DNA of 34,714 nucleotides from an uncultured Caulobacterales bacterium (GTDB lineage: Bacteria; Pseudomonadota; Alphaproteobacteria; Caulobacterales; Caulobacteraceae): NCBI GenBank assembly GCA_903858185.1, contig CAIOHT010000138.1:1-34714 (forward strand), in the 5' to 3' direction. This document shows, one piece after another, positions 1 to 7,598 of this stretch; the stretch's first letter is position 1; the number at the start of each line of letters is the position of its first letter. The notes below the pieces were generated by a model. The model worked only from the letters and a program-made list of their open reading frames with translations, was not told where the DNA came from and made no database searches. A program made the translations under genes and the position numbers.

Positions 1-124
1 CGCCGGGCGCTGCGCGGCCGGCGCGGTGCTCGTCGCCGCGGCCTGCGCGGCCGAGCCGGCCTCGGCCCTGGCCCGATGCCTTGAGGCCGGCGCGGCCCTG
101 GCCGCCTCGCGCGCCGAGGACTGA
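1..124 (+). CDS. 3' end of an unidentified protein
   Basis: One reading frame (codons in register with position 2) is open from the window edge to a TGA at 122-124, three bases before the GTG of tagH. The other two forward frames are closed by stops at 82-84 and near 140. The visible tail is about 40 residues, almost all Ala, Gly, Arg, Cys and Leu, with no motif I can assign. An alanine-rich helical C-terminus would fit several enzyme or T6SS accessory families, so I give no function. The close spacing to tagH suggests the two genes are co-transcribed. Confidence 0.6.
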   Translation, partial: AGRCAAGAVLVAAACAAEPASALARCLEAGAALAASRAED

Positions 125-127
125 CGC

Positions 128-1630
128 GTGGCCCTGACCCTGACGATCCTCAATCTGGACCGGCTGGATAACGGCGAGCCGACCCAGCTGGTGCTTGACC
201 GCCATGGCGCGCGGATCGGTCGTTCGCCCCATGCGGACTGGTGCCTGCCTGATCCGCGCAACCACATCTCCTCGACCCACTGCGAGATCGAGTTTCGCGA
301 CGGCGGCTACCTGCTGTCCGACAAGTCGACCAACGGTCTGTTCCTGAACGGCGCGACGGAGCGGCTCGCCCGGCCGCACGTTCTGGCCGAGGGCGACGAA
401 CTGGCGATCGGCCACTACCGGATCGCCGCGAGCCTGTCAGGCGCTGACCAGGTCAGGAAGGCCGAGCCGACGCCCGCCAGGGGCTGGAGCGGCTGGGACG
501 ACGCACCGGGCGCGACGCCCGCCCCCGCGCCTTCCGCGGGCTGGGGTGATCCGCCGCCACCCCAGGCAGCGGCGCCCTTGTCGGGCTGGAGTGAGCCGGC
601 GGAGGCCGTTGCCACGCCGCCGCCCTCTCCCGGATGGGGGGCAGCGCCGCCTTCGCCGCCGCCCGCGTCCGGCGGCTGGGCCCCCGAGCCGGCCGGGCTG
701 CGCGGTGATCCGGCCGAGGCCGACAGCCGCTGGCGCGAGCCGGGCTCGGCGATCAGCGGTCGCGGCGCCGGCTCGGACGCCTGGGGCGCTCCGTCGGTCG
801 CCGGCGCAAGCGCCTGGCCCGAGGCCGCGCCCGCCCCTGCTTCGCCGCCGCCCCCCGGCGCGCCGGACGCCGTTGACGTCTGGGCGCGGATGGCGTCGGT
901 CAACAGCGTGGACTGGTCCCGTGGCGGCATGGACGGCGCGGCCGCCTGGGCGTCACCGCCGGCGACTCCCGTGCCGGCCCCGGCCCCCGCGCCGGCTGTT
1001 GAGGCGACGGTCGTTCACGCGACTCCCCCTGCGCCGTCCGGACCCGATCCCTGGATCGAATTGCTGACGGCCGCCGGCCTGACCCCGGCCGACGTCGACG
1101 GCGATCCGGCCGAGGCCGCCGCGCGCGCCGGTGATCTGATGCGCCGCATGGCCGCCGGTCTGGTGGTGATGCTGGAAGCCCGCGCCCGCGCCAAAGCCGA
1201 GCTGGGCGCCCAGGGCACCTCGCTGGACCTCTCCGGCAACAATCCGCTGAAGTTCGCCCGCACGCCCGAGCAGGCGCTGGGCCAGCTGCTCAACCCGCCA
1301 CAGCGCGGGTTCATGCCGGCCGACCGGGCCGTAGAGGACGGCTTCAAGGACCTTCAGGCCCACCAGATGGCCACCCTGGCGGCGATGCAGGGCGCCTTGC
1401 GCACGACGCTGGACCGCTTCTCGCCCCAGGCGATCCGCGACCGGGCCGAAGGCCGGGGCCTGCTGGCCAAGATCCTGCCCGGCGCCCGCGAGGCGGCGCT
1501 GTGGAAGGCCTATGAACGGGAGTTCGAGGGCGTGGTCCAGGGCTCCGACGAGGCCTTCATGGACGTCTTCGCCAAGGCCTTCCGTCGCGCCTACGAGGAC
1601 GCGGCCAACACCATGCGGCGGAAGCGCTGA
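128..1630 (+). CDS. tagH: T6SS FHA-domain protein TagH (Fha)
   Basis: This 500-residue protein has an N-terminal forkhead-associated domain (about residues 20-90). The phosphopeptide-binding loop signatures are visible: GRS at 31-33, a SSTH segment around 48-51 and STNG at 67-70. A long low-complexity Pro/Ala/Gly/Trp linker follows (about 115-300), with recurring GWG/SGW patches. The last ~195 residues match the TagH C-terminal domain of T6SS FHA proteins. In that family the FHA domain reads a phosphothreonine made by PpkA and promotes assembly of the secretion machine. The GTG start at 128 is preceded by CGAGGA and leaves only 3 bases after the upstream stop. The matching kinase, phosphatase and TssL are in the leftward operon of this window. 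Confidence 0.93.
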   Translation: MALTLTILNLDRLDNGEPTQLVLDRHGARIGRSPHADWCLPDPRNHISSTHCEIEFRDGGYLLSDKSTNGLFLNGATERLARPHVLAEGDELAIGHYRIAASLSGADQVRKAEPTPARGWSGWDDAPGATPAPAPSAGWGDPPPPQAAAPLSGWSEPAEAVATPPPSPGWGAAPPSPPPASGGWAPEPAGLRGDPAEADSRWREPGSAISGRGAGSDAWGAPSVAGASAWPEAAPAPASPPPPGAPDAVDVWARMASVNSVDWSRGGMDGAAAWASPPATPVPAPAPAPAVEATVVHATPPAPSGPDPWIELLTAAGLTPADVDGDPAEAAARAGDLMRRMAAGLVVMLEARARAKAELGAQGTSLDLSGNNPLKFARTPEQALGQLLNPPQRGFMPADRAVEDGFKDLQAHQMATLAAMQGALRTTLDRFSPQAIRDRAEGRGLLAKILPGAREAALWKAYEREFEGVVQGSDEAFMDVFAKAFRRAYEDAANTMRRKR

Positions 1631-1657
1631 GCCATGGCCGGCGCCGCGCCCGAAACG

Positions 1658-2032
1658 TCAGCCGTCGCCCAGCCGCGCCAGGGTCGTGCGCAGCCTGAAC
1701 ACCGCCGCGCCCTCGCCGCCGACCTCCTCACCGCCCTCGCTCATGAGCCGCTTGAGGCCTTCGACGACTATGCCGCGATGGGCCATCGTGCACACGAGCG
1801 TTCCGCCGGCGAAGCCCGAGGCGAACCCGACCAGCCAGCCCGGCACCGACCCCACGCCCGGCACCATCACCGCACCGACACCGGCCGTCGCCACCGCGAT
1901 CCCGCCGCCGGTCGTCATGCCGAACTTCGAACAGTGCCGCAGGACCGCAGCCATCGTCTTGGCCTCGCTGTCATGCAGGTTGAGCATCTCGCCCAGCGCC
2001 TTGAGCGTCTCCTTGTCAGCTTCCGATTCCAT
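1658..2032 (-). CDS. Small glycine-rich, probably membrane-active protein, unknown
   Basis: This 124-residue reading frame runs opposite to its neighbours. The N-terminal ~38 residues are charged and helical. A central Gly/Ala/Val stretch (about 39-85) has the small-residue spacing of glycine-zipper membrane segments, and the C-terminus is amphipathic. The ATG at 2032 follows an AAGG close by, with a GGGGGG tract further upstream that is part of a hairpin (2040-2058). I do not recognise the family. Its position at the edge of the T6SS cargo cassette makes a small immunity, toxin or membrane-insertion protein conceivable, but that is inference. The frames on the opposite strand across this stretch have shadow-like composition and worse starts. 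Confidence 0.68.
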   Translation of the reverse strand: MESEADKETLKALGEMLNLHDSEAKTMAAVLRHCSKFGMTTGGGIAVATAGVGAVMVPGVGSVPGWLVGFASGFAGGTLVCTMAHRGIVVEGLKRLMSEGGEEVGGEGAAVFRLRTTLARLGDG

Positions 2033-2039
2033 GACCTTG

Positions 2040-2058
2040 CCCCCCTTTCGTCGGGGGG
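2040..2058. promoter_or_regulatory. G6/C6 hairpin between divergent small genes
   Basis: CCCCCC (2040-2045) and GGGGGG (2053-2058) can pair around a 7-base loop. In the leftward transcript the hairpin ends 7 nt before the ATG at 2032, so its 3' arm holds the purine-rich tract that could otherwise help ribosome binding. There is no U tract, so it is not an intrinsic terminator. A translation-damping role is inference. Confidence 0.4.
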
Positions 2059-2124
2059 ATGGGACCGTGGATGGCGGCAGGGGTCAAGCGGGCGCGGCGG
2101 CCTGCTTGCCGGCGAGGCCTGCTG

Positions 2125-2463
2125 ATGGCGATCTCAGTCGTAACCATCACCCCCGAACAACTTCAGGGCTTCAGCGCGGACCTGCTGCGGCGTGTGGCCC
2201 GGCACGCCGGCGCGTTCCTGAAGGCGCAGGATGGCAAGGCGTTAGCGGATGCGGAGTTGCGCGCCTGGACCGAGGAAGCCGTCGCCGCCGGCTTCGAGAT
2301 CACCGAGGATATCGCCCGTTACCTGGTGCTGAAGGCGCGCTGCGATGCGAAGCTGTTTCGCGAGGTGATGATCGAGGCAGATGCAGAACCGGAGCTGCGG
2401 CTGATCCACATGGAGTTCGAGCATCCCGACCTGTGGGGCGTCATGGTCGAGGACATCGGCTGA
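2125..2463 (+). CDS. Small helical T6SS cargo-associated protein
   Basis: This 112-residue protein is predicted to be almost entirely helical. Its pattern (an N-terminal 'TPEQLQGF' helix, then a long helix, then 'A-x-x-F-E-I-T-E-D-I-A-R-Y' near residues 52-66) resembles small proteins often encoded directly upstream of T6SS cargo genes, whose consensus as I recall it is an 'A..yGi..e.dv..y..L' segment. I choose the ATG at 2125, preceded by GCGAGG. An in-frame ATG at 2059 would add a basic, shadow-like extension. Its TGA (2461-2463) overlaps the next gene's ATG (2463-2465), so the two are probably translationally coupled. A role as adaptor or chaperone for the following protein is inference from this arrangement. 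Confidence 0.8.
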   Translation: MAISVVTITPEQLQGFSADLLRRVARHAGAFLKAQDGKALADAELRAWTEEAVAAGFEITEDIARYLVLKARCDAKLFREVMIEADAEPELRLIHMEFEHPDLWGVMVEDIG

Positions 2464-4184
2464 TGGCCGGCGGAGGGGCCAGACGCACCAATGCGGTGAA
2501 GGGGACGGCGTCCTGCAAGGCGAAGAAGCTGCTGCCCTGCGACGTCGAGACGCTCAAGGTCACTGTCACCGACTGCCTCGCGAAATCTCACAGCTTTTCG
2601 ACCAATCGTCGGCTGATACGCGAGCCGGTTGCGGCCGACGTCCCGGCGCACGCCGCGAGCGCGCTCAGGAGTGCAGACTTTTACATTGAAGTCCTGGGCT
2701 CAAGCGGAGGTCCTGGGGTAGCCGACAAGCTGGCTTCAGTGACCGCGCAAGCCACCTACGTCGGCGCCTGCAGCACATCGAACCACAAACAGCCCGTCCT
2801 GATTTCGCCGGAAGCGCCCCTTGTTCAGCCGATAACCGGCCTCGTCATGCTTCGTGGGCCGGCGGATTCCTATGCCCACCAGGACGCCCGCTCGGTCATG
2901 ACCGGGGACAAGCAGCTTTACTCCGTGGTGGCGGCGTCCTGCGGTCGCCCGATGAGCCTGGCGCACCTGCCGAGGCGTTCGCTGAACGCCAGGGTCGCGG
3001 TTTTCACGCCACAGGACTGGAGCATCACCTTGTCCGCGCCGGCCGGCATCAGCATCGGCTACGGCGAAGAGCGCGGCTATAAGTCGTCGTCAACGCTGGA
3101 CGTCAAGGCGCGCGGATCCACCGTGTTCGAGGAAAGCGAGTCGCGCGACCGGTTCGGCAAGTCCACCAGCACGAGCGGCAGACTGGTCGACGACCGCTAC
3201 GAAAAAGTCGAACGGGAAGTCACCACAACCGACAAGGGGCAAACGGCCTCGAGCACGCGAACTCACTCGATCGACAGCTTCTTCTCCAGGGACGAAATCT
3301 CGCGGAAGATCGAACTCAAGCCCGAGGGCGGCCATACGCGCAGTCCCTGGAAGTACGAGAAATCTCACTCGGCGCGGGGCATCAAGCTCGATATCCTGCG
3401 CAACGGAAAGTCCGTGGCCGACACCGCCTCCATCGTCGAAGACATCGAGATGGTGACTGCGGCCTTTAAGGACTTCACCGATGTCCTGAAGGGTCTTCCA
3501 AAGGCCGGGTACTGGATCGAGGGGTCGGCCAAGTTCCTCGCCGTCAGCGCGACATACAGCTGGAAACGGAAGCCGGCCGTCCATGTCGGATCGCGACACG
3601 TCTGCATCGGCAGCGCCTGGAAGCTCCACCTCAACGGCAAGCTGATCGACGCCAGCCTCGAAGTGGGCGCTGGTCTCAAGATGCAGGCGCTTTCGTCCTT
3701 CTACGGCGGGGGCGCCGTGCTGTTCGCCTACCTGTCCGGAACGCTCAGTCTGTCGATCGAGGCCAACATTCAGGCTGCCGGCGAGAAGGAGCCCGAATCC
3801 TCGCCACCGGTCTCGCCCGCAACGGGCACGCTGGGCTTCGAAGCAAAGGTGCACGGCAAGGCCAGCGCCTTTGGCGCCGGCTGGGAGTACCAGCGAACCG
3901 CGTCGATCGAAGGCAAGCTCGAGGCGACGCCCAAGCTGATTCCTCAGGGCGTTGAGGTGACGATGAAGGCGACCTGCGGCCAGTGGCTGTTCAAGGTAAA
4001 CGCCTACAATGATCGCCTCGGCCGAATGGAAGAGTATGAAATCAACGACCTGTGGGCCCTGAGGGACACCCGCATCTCCGAAAAGGACAAAGCCGAGAGG
4101 GACGCCAAGGCTGAAAAGAACAATCCGCCACGAATCAAGACGTTCACGTTCAGCGCCAATTCTCCTTACGTGAGCGCGTCATGA
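2463..4184 (+). CDS. Large beta-rich candidate T6SS cargo protein, unknown
   Basis: This 573-residue protein has no family I can name. The N-terminus holds a Cys pair in the context SC-x5-LLPCDVETLKV (about residues 14-30). Residues ~60-190 look beta-sandwich-like. Residues ~190-290 are very polar (Ser/Thr/Glu/Lys/Arg repeats). From ~340 onward the chain alternates polar and apolar residues with many glycines, as in a beta-barrel or pore-like sheet, and then ends in a charged helical tail. There is no signal peptide. The open frame extends upstream to 1512, but that part overlaps tagH and the opposite-strand gene, so I take the ATG at 2463, which overlaps the preceding stop. GC content is lower than in the T6SS core (for example 60% in 2581-2640). 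Location and coupling suggest a delivered effector, but toxicity is unproven. Confidence 0.85.
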   Translation: MAGGGARRTNAVKGTASCKAKKLLPCDVETLKVTVTDCLAKSHSFSTNRRLIREPVAADVPAHAASALRSADFYIEVLGSSGGPGVADKLASVTAQATYVGACSTSNHKQPVLISPEAPLVQPITGLVMLRGPADSYAHQDARSVMTGDKQLYSVVAASCGRPMSLAHLPRRSLNARVAVFTPQDWSITLSAPAGISIGYGEERGYKSSSTLDVKARGSTVFEESESRDRFGKSTSTSGRLVDDRYEKVEREVTTTDKGQTASSTRTHSIDSFFSRDEISRKIELKPEGGHTRSPWKYEKSHSARGIKLDILRNGKSVADTASIVEDIEMVTAAFKDFTDVLKGLPKAGYWIEGSAKFLAVSATYSWKRKPAVHVGSRHVCIGSAWKLHLNGKLIDASLEVGAGLKMQALSSFYGGGAVLFAYLSGTLSLSIEANIQAAGEKEPESSPPVSPATGTLGFEAKVHGKASAFGAGWEYQRTASIEGKLEATPKLIPQGVEVTMKATCGQWLFKVNAYNDRLGRMEEYEINDLWALRDTRISEKDKAERDAKAEKNNPPRIKTFTFSANSPYVSAS

Positions 4185-4924
4185 GCGGAGAGCAGCTTTT
4201 CTATCTGGAAATCGACAGCCGCCACCTCGACGCCGTGGTGCGCATCAATGACATTCCCGTCTGGCGTGGAAACGGCGCCGAGCAACAGGGTGGCGGAGTC
4301 TGCCTGAACGGCGTGCTGCATGGCGAAGACCGTCTCGATGTCGTCGGCGCCTGGACCCGGATCGACGACAACCCCGATGGCCGCCTGGCCCTCACGGTCG
4401 CCGGCTACGCCCCTGGTGATATCGTCGGCGTCGATGGCGAGCCCTTCTTCCGGGACGAGTTTCGCGATCTCGAACCCAATGTACAGATCAACCAGCGACG
4501 AGGTCTGGCGACACGAATTTCCGCGCGTTGGGCCTGGATGGACGCTCCGGTCGTGGACCCGACTTCGCCCGGAGCCCGCGACTTCATCGAGCAGATCGCC
4601 CGCGCATGGCGCGCCGGTGACGCCGCCTCAATCTTCGCCGCGATGGCGCCGGCCATGGCGGACCGACCCGGCGCCTTCCCGCTGGACACGGTAGAGGACT
4701 ATGTCGCCCGGCTGACGCCGACCTTCGCCCAGCCGGCTGTTACGACGGGCGGGTCGCCCGATCCGTCCGAACCTGTCCTGCGCCGGGTCGCGGATGGACG
4801 GTTGCTCGAGGCTGTCGACGCCACGGGCGCGCCCTACATTCGCAAGACCGTGCGCGGGGGTGAAGTCTGGAGCTTCCCCATCCTCATCGGCCGTCATGGC
4901 CCCGACTGGGCGATCTACAGGTAG
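4181..4924 (+). CDS. Unknown protein between candidate effector and PAAR lipase
   Basis: This 247-residue soluble protein's ATG overlaps the previous stop by 4 bp (ATGA). The N-terminal half (1-120) reads like a compact beta domain with a lectin-like rhythm of short strands ('YLEIDSRHLDAVVRIND', 'VWRGNG'). The C-terminal half (about 130-247) begins with a helix typical of NTF2-like folds (residues ~127-150) and ends in 'WSFPILIGRHGPDWAIYR'. There is no signal peptide or membrane segment. It could be the partner (chaperone, second subunit or immunity factor) of the 573-aa protein to which it is coupled. I cannot assign a family. The PAAR-lipase gene begins 2 bases after its stop. Confidence 0.83.
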   Translation: MSGEQLFYLEIDSRHLDAVVRINDIPVWRGNGAEQQGGGVCLNGVLHGEDRLDVVGAWTRIDDNPDGRLALTVAGYAPGDIVGVDGEPFFRDEFRDLEPNVQINQRRGLATRISARWAWMDAPVVDPTSPGARDFIEQIARAWRAGDAASIFAAMAPAMADRPGAFPLDTVEDYVARLTPTFAQPAVTTGGSPDPSEPVLRRVADGRLLEAVDATGAPYIRKTVRGGEVWSFPILIGRHGPDWAIYR

Positions 4925-4926
4925 CC

Positions 4927-6309
4927 ATGCCCCCAGCCGCCCGCATCACCGACTTTCACGCCTGCCCGATGGTGACGCCCGGCACCCCGCCGATCCCGCA
5001 TGTCGGCGGGCCGATCGTCAAGGGCTCGTTCAACGTCCTGACGGGCAAGCTGCCGCAAGCGCGGGTCGGCGACATGGCCGTCTGCGTGGGCCCGCCGGAC
5101 ACGATCGTGAAGGGCTCCAGCGGCGTCTTCGTCAACAAGATGCCGGCGGCCCGCATCGGCGACAGCACGGCGCATGGCGGGACGATTGTCGCCGGACTGC
5201 CGACCGTGATCATCGGCGAGAGCAAGTCCATCAGCGGCGGCGGCGCGGCGGTTCCGAAGGGCGCGCTGGTGCTCGCCTACTCGGACTTCGCCGCGCAGCT
5301 GAAGGTCCTCATCGACGCCCAGCGCACCGGCGCTCCGTTCTGCGAAGCGTGTTTCAAGGCGGCGCAGGAGGATCTCGCGGCCAGCCACGGCATCGCCAGC
5401 GCAGTCGCGCCCCCGCCCTCGAAGGACCCGGTGCCGTCAAAGCCGAAGGCTGCCACGCCGCCATCGGTGCCAAAACAGAACCCTACCCGGCCGGTGTCCG
5501 CCGAATGCGCAAAGCTGGCGGATGCGCGTGACCAGGCGATGCTGGCGTCCGATGCTTACAATCCGGGCAAGGCGGTGCCTGCGGGCTATCAACACATCGA
5601 TCCGAAAACGGAAGCTGGAAAGCGTGAGCTAGCCGCGCTGGGCGTCGATCCGTCTGCTCTGGAACCCCGGGACTCCGATTTCCGTGCTTCGGTCTACAAG
5701 CACGGCAACGACTATGTCGTTTCCTATCGGGGAACCCAGACGGGTTCGGACTGGATCCAGAACGCCAAGCAAGGCGCCGGATTCGAGTCCGACCACTATA
5801 ATCGGGCGAAACTCCTAGCCAAGGATGTGCAGATCGGGGCTGGTGCCCAGGGCGGGAATGTCCGCTTCACCGGCCATTCGCTTGGCGGCGGGATGGCGTC
5901 CGCCGCAGCTGTGTCCACGAACCGCCCCGCGACGACATTCAATTCAGCCGGACTTCACGCGCACACGGTCGCGAGCTCCAGTGCAAAGCCTCCGGTCGAC
6001 GCCTACTACGTGCCCGGTGAGGCGTTGTCGGGACTACAGGACAATCGCGGCGCGATACTGTCGGGCCTGGCGGGTGCCCTCACAGCCGTAAGTCCCTTCC
6101 TCGGCGCAGCCGCGGCGGGCTGGTTGTTGGGCAGTCAGGCTGGCGGCGCGCCAACACTGCCGGTAGCCTATGGCCAGCGACATCGCCTGCCGGAAGCAGC
6201 GCCGCCCGGCAAGTCGTGGGCCGACCAACACAATCCCGTGGACAAACATGGCATGGACTGGGTCCTGCATGGCATCGACACAGAACGCGCCCAGAAGGGT
6301 TGTCCATGA
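4927..6309 (+). CDS. PAAR-tipped class 3 lipase, T6SS effector
   Basis: This 460-residue fusion has two parts. Residues 1-~100 form a PAAR (DUF4150-type) domain with the repeated 'ARxGD' turns (46-49, 75-79), which caps the VgrG spike. A linker (~100-190) contains FCEAC (139-142) and a Pro/Lys-rich stretch. Residues ~190-460 form a class 3 lipase: 'YVVSYRGTQTGSDW' (263-276), the nucleophile elbow GHSLGGG (Ser318), a probable Asp near 358 and a C-terminal 'KHGMDWVLHG' with His441. A Gly/Ala-rich hydrophobic stretch (377-403) lies between the putative Asp and His and may be a lid or membrane-binding helix. The family predicts phospholipid or lipid ester hydrolysis in a rival cell. The start is the ATG at 4927, 2 nt after the previous stop. 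Confidence 0.92.
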   Translation: MPPAARITDFHACPMVTPGTPPIPHVGGPIVKGSFNVLTGKLPQARVGDMAVCVGPPDTIVKGSSGVFVNKMPAARIGDSTAHGGTIVAGLPTVIIGESKSISGGGAAVPKGALVLAYSDFAAQLKVLIDAQRTGAPFCEACFKAAQEDLAASHGIASAVAPPPSKDPVPSKPKAATPPSVPKQNPTRPVSAECAKLADARDQAMLASDAYNPGKAVPAGYQHIDPKTEAGKRELAALGVDPSALEPRDSDFRASVYKHGNDYVVSYRGTQTGSDWIQNAKQGAGFESDHYNRAKLLAKDVQIGAGAQGGNVRFTGHSLGGGMASAAAVSTNRPATTFNSAGLHAHTVASSSAKPPVDAYYVPGEALSGLQDNRGAILSGLAGALTAVSPFLGAAAAGWLLGSQAGGAPTLPVAYGQRHRLPEAAPPGKSWADQHNPVDKHGMDWVLHGIDTERAQKGCP

Positions 6310-7087
6310 TGGCGCATTCGTCGCCCTTTTTTCGCTCGCCCTCTCGATCATATCCCCGGGCTGCAGTCCGGCGGGAGGCATTGCCATGAGCAAGCTGTCC
6401 GACGCCTTCCCGGAGCCGACCAGCCAACTCTTCATAGAGGCCGTGGAAAAGGGTGATGCTCCCCAGGCCATCGCGAGATCGACGGCCGTGCCCGCGGGGG
6501 TCAACACAGTTGGTGCCGAGGGTGAAACGGCACTGCTGCTAGCAGTCATGCGTCTCGACAAACCGATGGTTGTCGCCCTCCTGAAGGCAGGCGCGAAGGC
6601 CGACGGCGGGCCGGACAGGTCTCCGCTCGCAATCGCCGTCCAGGCTCGTGACACCTGGTTCGCGACAACCCTGCTCAATGCAGGCGCTTCCCCGGACGCC
6701 ACCAGCGGCGGTGAAACCCCGCTATTTCGGGCGGTGCTCGTGAACCGGATCGATATGATCAACATCCTGCTTGATGCCGGGGCCCTGCCGGATGCGCCGA
6801 ACGCGCTTGGCGCCACCCCGAGCATGACGGCCGCGAAGATCGATGATTTCCTCGCGGCCAAGCGGCTGCTGGACCGGGGCGGGTCGCCGTTCGCATCGGA
6901 CCGCAGAGGGGTGAGCCTGGCATATATCACCTCCATCTCGACACTCTCGCCGACCAGTCCTCAAGGTCGCGCCCGTCAGATGGTCGTCGATCAGCTCAGG
7001 CAGAGCGGCGTGCCTTGGCCACCGCCGCAGCCGCAGGAGGTTGTGTCGTTGAAGGCAAGAGGCCAATGGCCGCCCGCGCCGCGATGA
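6269..7087 (+). CDS. Ankyrin-repeat protein, probable lipase immunity (lipo)protein
   Basis: At least three ankyrin repeats are visible ('GETALLLAVMRLDKPMVVALLKAGA', then repeats ending 'LLNAGASPDA' and 'LLDAGALPDA'), followed by a tail 'SGVPWPPPQPQEV' that I recall from ankyrin-type immunity proteins of T6SS lipases. From the ATG at 6269 (272 aa) the N-terminus reads as basic residues, a hydrophobic core and 'SPGC', a weak lipoprotein signal that would place it at the membrane facing the periplasm. The gene then overlaps the lipase by 41 bp. A second in-frame ATG at 6386 has a strong GGGAGG just upstream and would give a 233-aa cytosolic form. Either or both may be used. Neutralising the upstream lipase is inferred from order and family. 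Confidence 0.82.
   Translation: MASTQNAPRRVVHDGAFVALFSLALSIISPGCSPAGGIAMSKLSDAFPEPTSQLFIEAVEKGDAPQAIARSTAVPAGVNTVGAEGETALLLAVMRLDKPMVVALLKAGAKADGGPDRSPLAIAVQARDTWFATTLLNAGASPDATSGGETPLFRAVLVNRIDMINILLDAGALPDAPNALGATPSMTAAKIDDFLAAKRLLDRGGSPFASDRRGVSLAYITSISTLSPTSPQGRARQMVVDQLRQSGVPWPPPQPQEVVSLKARGQWPPAPR
6373..6388 (+). promoter_or_regulatory. Internal ribosome binding site and second start in the ankyrin gene
   Basis: GGGAGG (6373-6378) stands 7 nt before an in-frame ATG (6386-6388), directly after the codons for the putative lipobox. This is a better ribosome binding site than any seen before the ATGs at 6248 or 6269. It would yield a form lacking the export signal. Confidence 0.6.
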
Positions 7088-7097
7088 CCGTGGATCA

Positions 7098-7598
7098 ATG
7101 ACATCCCCCCGCCTCTACGCCGTCCTCGACTGTGCCGCCGATCCCGCGCTGCATGAGCATGTCGCGCGGCTGGAGCCGGAGGGGGCGGCGTGTCTGTTCG
7201 AGGGGCGGCTGCATCCGGAGCTGAAGGCCGCGTCGCCGCATGTGGTCGAGCTGGCGCCGACCGATCCGCTCTCGAAGCTGTGGCGCGGCGCGGGTTGGGG
7301 TCGGTCGTGGGGGATCCTGATCTCGTCGCGGGCCGGGCTGCCGGCGGTGCGGCGGCGGCTGCGGCACTACACCCAGGCGAAGCTGCCGGACGGGACCGGG
7401 CCGGTGCTGTTCCGCTTCTGGGACCCGCGCGTGTTCCGGGTCTGGCTGCCGCTTGTCGAGCCGGATGACCTCGGCGGCTGGTTCACCGACATCGACCGCT
7501 ACATCGTCGAGACCGAGGACGGCGCCGGATCGCTGCGCTACGGCCTGAAGGACGGCCGGCTCACGGTCGAGCCGGGGCCCCGGCCGGCGGCGGGCTAG
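7098..7598 (+). CDS. DUF4123 T6SS effector chaperone
   Basis: This 166-residue protein shows the DUF4123 pattern end to end: 'LYAVLDCAADP' at the start, 'LFEGRLHPELKAASPHVVEL' (residues ~35-52), 'GWGRSWGILISS' (~66-77), 'LRHYTQAKLPDGTGPVLFRFWDPRVFRVWL' in segments (~87-117), then a short variable tail. DUF4123 proteins act as dedicated adaptors that load cargo onto the VgrG/PAAR spike. Here the gene follows the lipase-ankyrin pair, 10 bp after the ankyrin stop, so it probably serves the PAAR lipase. Its last 38 bp overlap the 3' end of ppkA, which converges on it. Confidence 0.9.
   Translation: MTSPRLYAVLDCAADPALHEHVARLEPEGAACLFEGRLHPELKAASPHVVELAPTDPLSKLWRGAGWGRSWGILISSRAGLPAVRRRLRHYTQAKLPDGTGPVLFRFWDPRVFRVWLPLVEPDDLGGWFTDIDRYIVETEDGAGSLRYGLKDGRLTVEPGPRPAAG

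Noticed and set aside
1512..2462. Upstream in-frame extension of the 573-aa protein (to an 890-aa product)
   Set aside because: It overlaps tagH and the opposite-strand small gene and has Arg/Pro/Ser-rich shadow composition. The ATG at 2463 overlaps the preceding stop, as in neighbouring junctions.
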